Shown: piece by piece, positions 13,381 through 23,260 of the stretch
Layout of the letters: each line of letters starts with the position of its first letter
Position numbering within the stretch: the first letter of the stretch is position 1
From: Silene noctiflora
Lineage: Eukaryota; Streptophyta; Magnoliopsida; Caryophyllales; Caryophyllaceae
DNA length: 34,086 nt
NCBI GenBank assembly: GCA_009801015.1
Contig: VHZZ01000479.1
Span: 185,657-219,742 of the forward strand
Direction: 5' to 3'
Made by a program: the position numbers and the translations under genes
Notes under the pieces: model-generated
What the model was told of the DNA's origin: nothing
The model's database searches: none
What the model saw: the letters and a program-made list of their open reading frames with translations, nothing else

Positions 13381-13520
13381 ATTAGAATTCGATGAAATGG
13401 AGGGAGTTTTTTATAAATACGTGTGACGGTCTATGAAATTATTCATATATTTATATTAGAATTCGATGAAATGGAGGGAGTTGTTATAAATACGAGTGAG
13501 TGACGGTCCACGAATGAAAT
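13381..13520 (-). promoter_or_regulatory. Duplicated KNOX core promoter with two TATA boxes
   Basis: Two copies of a ~60-bp unit start at 13381 and 13455 (period 74), with the first 26 bp identical. Read on the gene's minus strand, each has CGTATTTATAA followed by CTCCCTCCATTTCATCG. The two TATA-like motifs lie about 50 and 125 bp upstream of the KNOX ATG (13356) and could give two transcription starts. Confidence 0.6.
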
Positions 13521-13912
13521 TAAATAATTCTGGAAAAACCGTTTTATACGAGAGATTTGATTTAATTAATTTAATTGACGATTATTTGTTTATTAAGCCG
13601 GAAAACAAAGGAAATTGGTCGGGGAATGGTGGGAATAGTATATGAAGAAGAACAAGATGGACAAGATAATGCGAGTAACGACAATTGGAAGTAGGTATAA
13701 ACCCATGAAAAATATATAAATTAGCCTTTGATGCAATGAGTAAGCGCCATAGATAGTTAAGTTTTAACTATTAGATTTGACAAAAATATCCTTGCATGCA
13801 ATTATTAGGGTCATTACTTTCATATTACCGTGATTTTCCTTTTAAATATTACCATAGAGTGATACAATAATACTTTTGAAATTAAATATTGAAAAAGTTT
13901 TAATCTAGTGAT

Positions 13913-14234
13913 TAAGGTTTCGTTTGGTTGCCTTTTCAATTCACGGGAAAATTAAAATCCATGAATTGTAAAAAGGGGAGGATGTTTGGTTGTCAATTTT
14001 TTTGGCAAAATATAAGTATTCAATTCTCCTAGAAGTTTTGAATGCCTACACAATGGTGGAATTGAACTACCTAGCCTCTCCTAGGTAGTTCACAACTCCT
14101 GTGGAATTCAACTCCCACATGCGCAACCAAACGACTTTCCCGAATTCATGTGAATTTGTATACAGGAAAATAATTCACGTGAATAGGAAATTCCGGTGTT
14201 AGTTGAATTCCTTGATGAACCAAACGAGTCCTAA
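13913..14234 (-). mobile_element. Tourist-like MITE, copy 2 (upstream of KNOX)
   Basis: The element at 13916-14231 has TAA on both sides (13913-13915 and 14232-14234). Its reverse complement starts GGACTCGTTTGGTTCATC and aligns along its full length with the copy at 12533-12841, by eye about 90% identical. It lies about 560 bp upstream of the KNOX start codon. Confidence 0.9.
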
Positions 14235-15479
14235 AACTGAAATATTTTGGATAATAGGTTGTAAATTTGAATTCGGTGTAGATTATATTGTACAAGTCTT
14301 TCTAAGAGACGGGTACAATTGAAAGTGCAAGATTGTAGGTAAAAAATAAGTCGTAAATGTGAGGCTTTTTTTTGTCACTATTTGTAAGTGCTTTTGAAAC
14401 AAATCTTCAATATTTTATTTTATTTAACAGTGTAAACATGAAAAGCTAATTAGGGTTAGCATCATCAATTATTGAACTAACTATTGATCCCCTTTTAGGC
14501 AAATTGATGTAACTCTATTACTCTACAGTTATGTTACTATGACACTTTATTTAGCTAACGTGTCCGACATTTATCGTGTCGATACTGACACAACACTTCA
14601 CTTTAAACCAAAAAATTAAAATTTTACACAAAATAGCCGTATCCGACACTCAACACGTGTCAGAGAGTTGGGGTAACACAGTTCTACAGTTTGTAAGTTT
14701 AGGTAGTGGTTTACGATTTTTTTTGTTTTAGTTTGCATAAGTTAACTTATTTACGGGTCAATTTTGATTTATTTCTGTTCTGATAGTATGAACAATTCTC
14801 ATCGGGATGAGACAAGGGAACAAAATTTAATAAGTAGACACCTCTCAACTTTTATATATTAGAGAAATGGAAACAAACATGCTTAAATGCACTTATTTAA
14901 GGGATTAAATGTTGATGCCGCTCACATCAACCAACTTCGATAGCTGATCTCTCTACCCTAAACTCTAAAGGCACCAAAACACAAAAAGTTTGACAGACAT
15001 AAATACTTGGTAGATGATCTGCCCAATATGCTGGATAAACAGAATAAGGAATCAACATTATCGCATACCAAGCTTCAATAATTCCTTGAATTCAAATAGA
15101 ATTATATAGTTCTTGAAAAGCACAAATTCTTAAGAGAGACGGAACCATCGTTATCAATTTGTAGATTAAATTGCTTCAATTACGATAATTTCTAAAGCTT
15201 CCAATGCAAGTACTAACATACATTTTCCACATTAGCAAGAGTAAAATTGTGCTATTACTCGGATTAGTTTTAAGTCGGGTAAGATCAAATCGAGTTTATT
15301 GAGTAAACTTCTCATTGTAGTTGGGCCAATTTCAAATTACACTTATTATAAGCGATAGGTCAATTGGTCGAATTGACTATTAGAGTATAAAACCGATAAG
15401 AGTATAAATTAAAGAAGTCGTGAAGAATGAGCTAGCTAGTATGACAGATGTGTATGTAATTGCCTAAAGGAAACGGCAT
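14235..15479. other. Intergenic AT-rich sequence
   Basis: No gene is seen. Repeated CACGTGTC and GTGTCCGACA words at about 14555-14670 suggest remains of a transposon. Confidence 0.4.
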
Positions 15480-15692
15480 TACTAATAACACAAATTCTCA
15501 TTTTTTGACGGTCGATATCCGTCATAAACTTGTGACGGGTCAAGTAAAATCCACATGGCTTAATAAGATAAATCATTTGTGATTTTCTATGCACTTTAAT
15601 TGTTATCTTATCTACCCATATGGGTAATACTTGACCCGTCCCAAATTTGTGACGGATATATCCGTCACGAGGGAGACTGATTGTACTAATAA
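15480..15692. mobile_element. Mutator-like MITE with 9-bp target duplication
   Basis: TACTAATAA at 15480-15488 and 15684-15692 flanks a 195-bp element (15489-15683). Its ends are inverted repeats of about 45 bp: the left GACGGTCGATATCCGTCA...GACGGGTCAAGTA matches the reverse complement of the right end. A 9-bp duplication is characteristic of Mutator-like elements. It has no coding capacity. Confidence 0.85.
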
Positions 15693-16044
15693 TAATAGGT
15701 TCCCATCTTACCACTTTTTTATGGTTGAATTATGTCATTCTGAATTCTGATGCCAGTCGTACTTTTTAATAGTATCGATCCAAAGAAGAAGGTGGTATCA
15801 AATTTATTTTCCAACTTCAATTATTAAAAAGAACTTGCAGATCAGATCTTATCCGTTTATCTAACAATATGATGCTCCTAGCTAAACCCTAAAGCTATGA
15901 TGAACTAGTATGCATGATTTTGACATTAATATGAGGAGTCTTACGTTTATTAATGTGTGTTCTTAGAGCACACGTTAGAAAAACCGTATTATATTTATTT
16001 CATTACTATTAAAGAAATGATATGTTCAAATTGAGAGCTATACT
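15693..16044. other. Intergenic sequence
   Basis: AT-rich spacer. I see no gene, RNA or delimitable repeat. Confidence 0.4.
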
Positions 16045-16125
16045 ATTCATTTCATTTTCATGGGTTTATTCAAATTTTTCGTATAATTTGAACAAACGTT
16101 AAAAACGTATGAAAATGAAATGAAT
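16045..16125. repeat. Foldback hairpin of about 81 bp
   Basis: The 17-bp arms ATTCATTTCATTTTCAT (from 16045) and ATGAAAATGAAATGAAT (to 16125) are perfectly inverted. A second inner pair, GTTTATTCAAATT with AATTTGAACAAAC, has one mismatch. It is probably a tiny MITE. Confidence 0.7.
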
Positions 16126-17326
16126 GGAGTTTATAAGATGGTGAAGATATAAATTGTTGTTAGACTAGTTATGATTTGACCCAACCTGGTTAACTCGTTT
16201 GATTAAGGGTCAAGATCCGTAAATCTTGATCCACAACCCAAATGACCATAAGTCCATAATCCAATATGACCGATTAATTTTTAGGGTTGAAACCTAATCC
16301 GAACAGGTCGACTTATAAGGTCAATAGATAATTTTTTTTTTTTACTAAAATACTACAGTAGTATTCATATGTCAGATTCAGAATAATAATTAAAAAGTTA
16401 TTAATTCGAATATCTTTAATTCCAAAAATAATTAAAAATATAATTTTATAACCTTTTACATCATTTATAATAAATAACTTCTAAAATTAGTTATTTATTT
16501 TTTTTTTTTATAAATGCTTTAATATAAGAAGGGTAAGTAATGAATACAAGTATATATAATTATAATATTATATAATACAACTGAAACTCAAATAATATTT
16601 GACCCGTATTCTGACCTTAATTCTATCCCTCGACCCCAATTCAACTCGACCCATTTAACTCGATCAATATATATAATTCAACTGAACCCAACTTGTCCGA
16701 CTCATTTAACAGGTCTAATTGTCGTATATAAATCTCAAAGTGGGCACAAATAACAAGAACATAAACCCCACAAGCCAACTGATTGTTCATAGATGCTAAA
16801 TTATCATATGTATTAGAGCATGGACCACAATGGCATTTGGCAAGCTATTGGTAAATTTGTCCAAGGACCACAATACCACTTCTGAATTCTCATGCTATTT
16901 CTCTTATTCAGACCTGAAACCTCTCAACAGTTTGTCTAACATAATGCAATTCGTACGTACATGCATAAACTCACAATTAATCATGCATCCATAACATCTT
17001 CTATCACACGCATCATACCTTACCATACTATACCTTACCATACCCTACTCTTTAATTATTAGGGTCCCCTCAACTTCCTTGCTCCTTTTTACATATCGGT
17101 GGCAGATCTTGAAATAAAAGATAAAACGATGATTATAAATACTTATACTTAACTATGGAGTCGAGTGGGTACGGAGTATATATATGGACTTAAATAACCA
17201 GGTGGGGCTGGAGTGCCGGACCCCTCTCAGTATAACTAAGGTTTCCCACTTATTGTGTCTCTTTATATGATTCAGTTAATCATTTAGGGTTTGGTTGAAA
17301 TAGAGAACAATAAGTCTTGCTTGGAT
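16126..17326. other. Intergenic sequence with GACCC-type tracts
   Basis: AT-rich spacer with degenerate GACCC/CTCGACCC words at 16170-16320 and 16595-16720 and TA-rich microsatellites near 16550. No gene is seen. Confidence 0.4.
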
Positions 17327-17421
17327 CGTCACAAGCTTATGACCTCTCACATCCTCTCTCCCACTTACTTTTTCACTTGATTTTCCACTTACAACTTATG
17401 AGAGGTCATAAGCTTCTGACG
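17327..17421. repeat. Near-perfect 23-bp-stem hairpin
   Basis: The arms at 17327-17349 (CGTCACAAGCTTATGACCTC...) and 17399-17421 pair with one mismatch across a 49-base pyrimidine-rich loop. It could be a small foldback transposon or, less likely, a small-RNA precursor. No target duplication was found. Confidence 0.75.
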
Positions 17422-18024
17422 AAAAGATTGTGCATTATGGTAGCTTATTATCAAGTGTGATGAGTATTTGAACATCGACGAGGGTGTATTAGTACAATAG
17501 TACACTCCACATTATGGATGTATAATCGACATTAGGTCTCAGGTTCACCTTTTCCCCCTTATATTGTAATGACCTTGTAGCTCATTTGACACCAAAAAAA
17601 CATCCATTGCATGCATAAATAAATATGATATAATTTTCTTATAATTTGGTTATTTTACCAAAATGCTTTCTTAATTTTGCTAAATAATGTCGTAAGCTAT
17701 CATAAATTTGCTATTGTCGATTGCCAGCCCCTAACTATCTTCTCTCACTCCTGGACCCGACCCTGATCTTTCCAGTTTAATTTCAAATCTCATTCAGCTC
17801 AACTTAGCTCAATTCAACTCATTTTAACTCTATTGAATTCAGTTCCATTCAACCCAATTCAGCTCACTTCAGTTTAGTTCAACTCAACTCTATTCAATCC
17901 AAAAGTACAAAATTTAACTTAAGAATCGAAATATGAATGAGAAGAAATCTAATATATAAATGTGGAAAATGTTATACATGTCAATATTTATTAGTACATT
18001 ATTCATTTCATGATTAGAATCCTT
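17422..18024. other. Intergenic sequence with a degenerate CAACTCAATTC tract
   Basis: No gene is seen. The stretch at about 17780-17900 consists of TTCAGCTCA, CAACTCA and TTCAGTTC words related to the minisatellite at the start of the window. Confidence 0.5.
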
Positions 18025-18111
18025 AATTCTTGGAGGAATATAGTAATCTTATGACTATTCAATTCAATAATTCTTGGAGGAATATAGTAATCTTATGACT
18101 ATTCAATTCAA
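18025..18111. repeat. 44-bp perfect tandem duplication
   Basis: 18025-18068 is repeated at 18069-18111 with no mismatch until the final base of the unit. Such identity implies a recent event, or an assembly artefact. Confidence 0.9.
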
Positions 18112-18549
18112 AAGAAAGGAACTATAACAATTAACAATCACCCCCACAAAGTAATTGAGTTATCTATCCAAATGAAAAGACAAGTATGAGCTAAGGTAGG
18201 AAAAGAGTACAATGGCATCAAACCCAAATAAATGAGGGTACATAAAAGTAGGCAAGGAAAATTCCTTTACATATAGTATGTAGACTACATACATACATGC
18301 AAATGAATGTTTATTTCATGTATCTAATTTTATGTGATGTCACACTAACTTTTGTTTTCTTCAAGTGGGCCTATATGTTAGGAATTGCCAATTTATGACA
18401 CATCTAATATTTCCACCCTTTTTTTATAGTGCTTGATGTTGATAAGAATCTATTGCATGATTTGATGTCACATATATTGCATTTTTAATTATATAGGTCA
18501 ATTTTTGATAGTTGTTCAAAGGGTGGTCCATTGCTCATTTGCTCCCATC

Positions 18550-18830
18550 TAGAGGTGTCCTCGGGCTGGGTTCGGGCTGCTCTGGTTAGCCCCTGAACCG
18601 GTAGGGGAGGGCCGGTCGGGTCGGGCTGTAAAAATATTTGACCCGGGTCAGGCATGTGGGCGGGCCGGGGTGGCAGACCTGTGTATTTTTTTTTTACTAA
18701 ATAGACGTGCCGGGCCTGGGATTCATGACTCGGGCCAGGCCTGGGAGGGGAGGCGGGCTGGGCGGTCGGGTTGTGTGTTGGATGCCTAAACAGGGCGGGG
18801 CGGGTCAGCCCGTGCAGATGGTCATCTCTA
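18550..18830. mobile_element. GC-rich insertion with short TIRs (hAT-like candidate)
   Basis: A GGGC/CGGGCC-rich 281-bp block in AT-rich DNA. It starts TAGAGGTGTCC and its reverse complement starts TAGAGATGACC, which resembles the TIRs of non-autonomous hAT elements. The paralogous stretch at 19150-19290 lacks it, which supports insertion. No clear 8-bp duplication was found, so the class is tentative. Confidence 0.55.
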
Positions 18831-18849
18831 CTAGTCCAATCCCATAAAT

Positions 18850-19034
18850 ATATGGAGAGTACAAATTTATAGTTAAGAAGGTAATGTCCGTTTTAAGCTT
18901 AAAACGCTTAAGTATTATAAATGAGATAAAAGAAGAATGCATAGGGAATAATAAAATATTTGTCCCATATCTACAAGTGGGTGTATATTCGACCCGTTTG
19001 AATTTTGAGACGGATACTTCCATCTTAGGGGGAG
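18850..19034. mobile_element. Fragment related to the Mutator-like MITE at 15489-15683
   Basis: The right part (about 18963-19034) holds GACCCGTTTGAATTTTGAGA followed by CGGATA, a TCCATCTTA word and GGGGGAGA. The order matches the right end of the element at 15489-15683. The left boundary is inferred from the paralogous empty site. Confidence 0.5.
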
Positions 19035-19295
19035 ATATCTTATGTTAACTTGTTAATTTAGTTTTTTACGGTTTCACCACTACGGCTCTGCCTATGAAAT
19101 ACAAATAACCCCTATGATCAAATATATTTCATTTATAATTGTTATAGATTTATAGACCTATTCTGATAGTAGTTCAAAGTTCAAACTCAAAGGGTGGTCC
19201 TTTGTTCTCATGAATCTCATCCCATAAATCTGTGATAGATATCTTAGGTTAAATTGTTGAGTTATTTGTTTGCGTTTTCAACTATTGTCGTCCTT

Positions 19296-19367
19296 GCGTC
19301 TGTAGTCCAACGGTTAGGATAATTGCCTTCCAAGCAATAGACCCGGGTTCGACTCCCGGCAGACGCA
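19296..19367 (+). tRNA. tRNA-Gly (anticodon UCC)
   Basis: A full 72-nt cloverleaf. Acceptor GCGTCTG pairs with CAGACGC; D-stem GTCC/GGAT encloses AACGGTTA; anticodon stem ATTGC/GCAAT has loop CTTCCAA with anticodon TCC; T-stem CCGGG/CCCGG encloses TTCGACT; the discriminator is A. There is no intron and no encoded CCA. It reads GGA codons, and GGG by wobble. The upstream CAA triplet near 19279 is of the kind seen at plant tRNA starts. The sequence is that of a functional nuclear gene. Confidence 0.97.
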
Positions 19368-19376
19368 TTTTTTTTT
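19368..19376 (+). terminator. Pol III poly-T terminator of tRNA-Gly
   Basis: An uninterrupted run of T begins directly after the last tRNA base, the normal RNA polymerase III stop. Confidence 0.9.
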
Positions 19377-20080
19377 TGCTGAACTTATCAAAATTAAAAG
19401 TGTTTTATTTAAAGCTCATTGTTATTTGGCCAATCTTAAACTAAAACCGTCTTATAAAATAATCAATATATATATATATGAGACTTTTTTGAGGCAATTC
19501 TAGAGACTTCAACTTCTCTAAAACACTTATTAAAAATAACTATTAAAAAGTGATAATTAAATGAAATTAAAATATTAATAATCAAATTAATAATTAGTTC
19601 AGAATGTTTGAAATTCTATCCGTTTGATTGTGCGATAAGATGTTTGCAATTGAGAACCATTAGAGTTTTTATTGTTAGGATTTCTATCAAGTAATATAAT
19701 TAATTTATTAATACTTTGAAATAATAAAATGAGTTTCATATGGCTTCAAAGACTTCAACATGTATTTAACATTATACATTTATTATATATTTATATATAG
19801 ATTATTATAAATAAAAGCTCTTGTGTCAGACTTACAAATTGAATCCAAATTTATTGTGANGTAGGATGAACTTTGTTGTGATATTGGTTGTGCGTATTAT
19901 TTGTGTTACTTATAATGTGATTGCTTGCTTATTGCCTTATGATCATATTGTCTCATATTTTTACTATATAATAATTTATCTAAAGTACTAATTGTGCAAT
20001 TTGTTTGTAATTTCTGGGGGTAATATATTTGTATTATACTCTTCATATATATAGTCTTACAATTCAACTTCTTTCTGGTT
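19377..20080. other. AT-rich intergenic sequence
   Basis: No gene is seen. It includes a TA microsatellite near 19465-19480 and one ambiguous base at 19860. Confidence 0.4.
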
Positions 20081-20466
20081 TTGCGTAATTTTTTTATTTG
20101 CTCGCAGACACTGATCCCTTTATTTTTCTACTTTTGCAGCACAATTATGTTTGCTTCGGAAGGACTTCGTGCATTATTGTGGTGTTTGCGTAGGCTATAT
20201 ACAAATAAAAGTATTAACGACGTTAGAGTTAAGATTATTGGACGAAAACCAAAAAATAAAGCCCTCTTGACAGTAGTGCTACAACGTCAATGCCAAATAG
20301 GTAGCTAATGCTATTACCATATTTTTTATATTTGATTTATGATTTTTTAATGAGTTACCGTCCGTTCATTGTTTTATAACTTTGAATGCTTTTATTGTTT
20401 TCCTTTTCAGGATGGATTAAGGGATTGGTCTAACAGTCATTTTTTTCCTTTTCAGGATGGATTAAG
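20081..20466 (+). CDS. Uncharacterised short ORF with a duplicated 3' acceptor module
   Basis: An ORF at 20081-20308 (the more plausible ATG is at 20147, MFASEGLRALLWCLRRLYTN) encodes a basic peptide I do not recognise. After ATAG/GTAGCT near 20298 comes a polypyrimidine tract and CAG/GATGGATTAAG at about 20411, and the same module recurs about 46 bp later. Splicing to the first acceptor would extend the peptide in frame to WIKGLV and a stop. It may be a decayed gene fragment carried by a transposon, or chance. Evidence for a real gene is weak. Confidence 0.2.
20398..20466 (+). repeat. 46-bp-period duplication of an acceptor-like module
   Basis: TTCCTTTTCAGGATGGATTA is present twice, near 20400 and 20446, each copy with a good 3' splice-site consensus. 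Confidence 0.8.
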
Positions 20467-20525
20467 AGAATGTTAATATGTATTCAATTAATTATTTGAA
20501 GCTTTAAAATATACTTTTCATTATA

Positions 20526-20663
20526 GCTGTTCACGGGTCGTCCCGCCCAGCCCGCTTATTTCGTGGGCTTGAACAAGTATTTTTTACCCGAAAAATTAAG
20601 AGGGCTGACCAAGCCCAGCCCGCCAAGTTAAATGGGCGGGTATGGACAATAAGAAAAGCCCAC
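20526..20663. mobile_element. GC-rich repeat cut by the assembly gap
   Basis: GCCCAGCCCGC and GGGCGGGT words, similar in style to the insertion at 18550-18830. The right end is hidden in the N run, so its type cannot be settled. Confidence 0.45.
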
Positions 20664-21548
20664 NNNNNNNNNNNNNNNNNNNNNNNNNNNNNNNNNNNNN
20701 NNNNNNNNNNNNNNNNNNNNNNNNNNNNNNNNNNNNNNNNNNNNNNNNNNNNNNNNNNNNNNNNNNNNNNNNNNNNNNNNNNNNNNNNNNNNNNNNNNNN
20801 NNNNNNNNNNNNNNNNNNNNNNNNNNNNNNNNNNNNNNNNNNNNNNNNNNNNNNNNNNNNNNNNNNNNNNNNNNNNNNNNNNNNNNNNNNNNNNNNNNNN
20901 NNNNNNNNNNNNNNNNNNNNNNNNNNNNNNNNNNNNNNNNNNNNNNNNNNNNNNNNNNNNNNNNNNNNNNNNNNNNNNNNNNNNNNNNNNNNNNNNNNNN
21001 NNNNNNNNNNNNNNNNNNNNNNNNNNNNNNNNNNNNNNNNNNNNNNNNNNNNNNNNNNNNNNNNNNNNNNNNNNNNNNNNNNNNNNNNNNNNNNNNNNNN
21101 NNNNNNNNNNNNNNNNNNNNNNNNNNNNNNNNNNNNNNNNNNNNNNNNNNNNNNNNNNNNNNNNNNNNNNNNNNNNNNNNNNNNNNNNNNNNNNNNNNNN
21201 NNNNNNNNNNNNNNNNNNNNNNNNNNNNNNNNNNNNNNNNNNNNNNNNNNNNNNNNNNNNNNNNNNNNNNNNNNNNNNNNNNNNNNNNNNNNNNNNNNNN
21301 NNNNNNNNNNNNNNNNNNNNNNNNNNNNNNNNNNNNNNNNNNNNNNNNNNNNNNNNNNNNNNNNNNNNNNNNNNNNNNNNNNNNNNNNNNNNNNNNNNNN
21401 NNNNNNNNNNNNNNNNNNNNNNNNNNNNNNNNNNNNNNNNNNNNNNNNNNNNNNNNNNNNNNNNNNNNNNNNNNNNNNNNNNNNNNNNNNNNNNNNNNNN
21501 NNNNNNNNNNNNNNNNNNNNNNNNNNNNNNNNNNNNNNNNNNNNNNNN
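20664..21548. other. Assembly gap (885 N)
   Basis: Unsequenced. The long reading frames that cross it are artefacts of the N run. Confidence 1.
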
Positions 21549-22945
21549 AAAAAAAAAAATATAATATTACTCAAAAACTATATTTGAAAATACTAATAAG
21601 TCTAATATGCTCAGAAACAATGTGTATATGCTCAAAAATTAAAAGGTCTGAGGTACTACCTCAGATGCGTAATCTTTTTCTCCACATAATACTTGCAATT
21701 TTACAAGCAATAACTTATAAGGATATGTAACTTTCTTTATTTTGGAGAATCAGAATTCTTATAATGCTTTGTCATTTGTGTCTTTTTTTGTTAACAAAAC
21801 TGTAATTCTTAACAAATTACCTTTTCGTTGTTCTTTTTCTATCGAGCAACCACATAATAAGTTCTTATATTTTTTATTTATTGTGAGCTATCTCTTAAGA
21901 AAAGCTAAATGAGCAGACATTATATCTTAAGCCCGTAGGAAAATTACAAGTAAGAAAAGTTAAATGAATTAACCGGTTTCACATATTACTTCTCAAGGGT
22001 TGAATAGCAATTTCTTGAGATAATGTTTCACATCATTCATTATCATTATATAAGGTATGTACCAAAAAAAATTATTCCGAGCAATTATAGAATCTCCAAC
22101 AATTGTGAATGACTTTCGAGCCCTCACATTAAAGTTTAAATTTCCAAACAAATTGCGAAAAGACTCTCAAGTCCCCATAGATTGCAATGTAACTATGCCA
22201 TATGAGATCCTATATTGTCCGAGAATAAATTGACCAATGCTAAATGGATTGTTGACAAAACAAGTCTTATCATACCACCCATGCAAATTATAATTATCCC
22301 GAGTAAAATTTTGAAGTAAAATTTTGAAAAATCGGTAGCTTGATTCGAATGGGAGGTAATAAACAAGTCTCAAGTGTAAAAGTTTGAATCTGGGTAATAA
22401 TTTTCAAAGGTTTTACTTAACGTTTTTGGCAATTATTAAAAAAACACTATTCATATTTTAATGCAAACTAATCATGTTTTTTTTGCACTGACCATGATAA
22501 ATTTAAAAGATTGTGGAAGTATTAACATTAATCTTTTATATTTAATTTAGTTTTGGTATTTATTTAAATTGTGTAGTTTTTTGTAGTGCTACTCATTTGT
22601 AACGCTCCTTTATTTTAAAGTTTTTCATTTGTGTATTTATCATTCACTAGAATCAATATTTTGACTAGCATCCATCAACGGTTGAAAAAAAAGAAGGGTG
22701 GGAATTTTAATGATATCGGAACAAGTAAAATTTATCTAAATTTAACATTAAATTATATTATTTTATATCTTTCATATATTTAACATAATTACCGGTCTTA
22801 ACAAAACACTTATATCTCTAAATCAACTCTTATCCTATATTTTCACCTATTGTAAATGAGTCGCCATTGGGTTTTGAATGGATTTATTTAGGATAAATTA
22901 ATTTACCGTGTTTTTAGATTTACGCAATATTGAGAAGCCATTATC
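21549..22945. other. AT-rich intergenic sequence left of a Helitron-like end
   Basis: No protein gene is seen. All or part of it may be the body of the Helitron-like element ending at 22979. Confidence 0.4.
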
Positions 22946-22951
22946 TTAAAA

Positions 22952-22980
22952 CTGTGCATCGCACGGACATGAAATCTAGT
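22952..22980 (+). mobile_element. Helitron-like 3' end
   Basis: CTGTGCATCGCACGG at 22952-22966 folds into a 6-bp stem with a 3-base loop, and CTAG follows at 22976-22979, then T at 22980. A short GC-rich hairpin about 10 bases before CTRR, with insertion before T, is the known Helitron 3' signature. The 5' TC end was not found, so the length is unknown and the element is presumably non-autonomous. Confidence 0.6.
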
Positions 22981-22997
22981 TTATATATGATAAAAAC

Positions 22998-23260
22998 TAT
23001 AGCCGCCCCTGCCCCATACTGATCGGTAAGGTCATTCACATTACGCCAAACCTCAACCCCGACACTAGCCCTTTACTAACTATGGATGTCACTATATACT
23101 CTAGCGGCCAGCACTAAGCCTGACCCCAAATCGATTAAGTCAGTTACCTTACTCCAATCGGAACCCAGACTCCTTGGGGTAAATAGGGCAGACTGGTAGT
23201 GCAACTTCGGTTTGGATTTCGGACCCTAGCTCATCTTGCATTTTGTGGAAACTTAACCTT
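22998..23260. other. Unexplained segment of higher GC
   Basis: This ~260-bp stretch is richer in C and G than its surroundings (GCCGCCCCTGCCCC, CTCAACCCCGACACTAGCCC) but holds no ORF or motif I recognise. It could be a piece of a retroelement. Confidence 0.35.

Larger units (their letters stand above)
18490..19085. repeat. Diverged duplicate of 19150-19290, carrying two insertions
   Basis: Blocks ATATAGGTC, CAAAGGGTGGTCC, ATCCCATAAAT and AGATATCTTA occur in this order here and again at 19150-19290. There they lie close together, while here they are split by the GC-rich element (18550-18830) and by a second segment (about 18850-19032). Confidence 0.65.

Noticed and set aside
15436..15714. 92-codon minus-strand ORF
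   Set aside because: It covers the Mutator-like MITE and its inverted repeats; coding is not expected.
20531..21730. Two long open frames (347 and 362 codons) on opposite strands
   Set aside because: They consist almost wholly of the 885-base N run, where no stop can appear.
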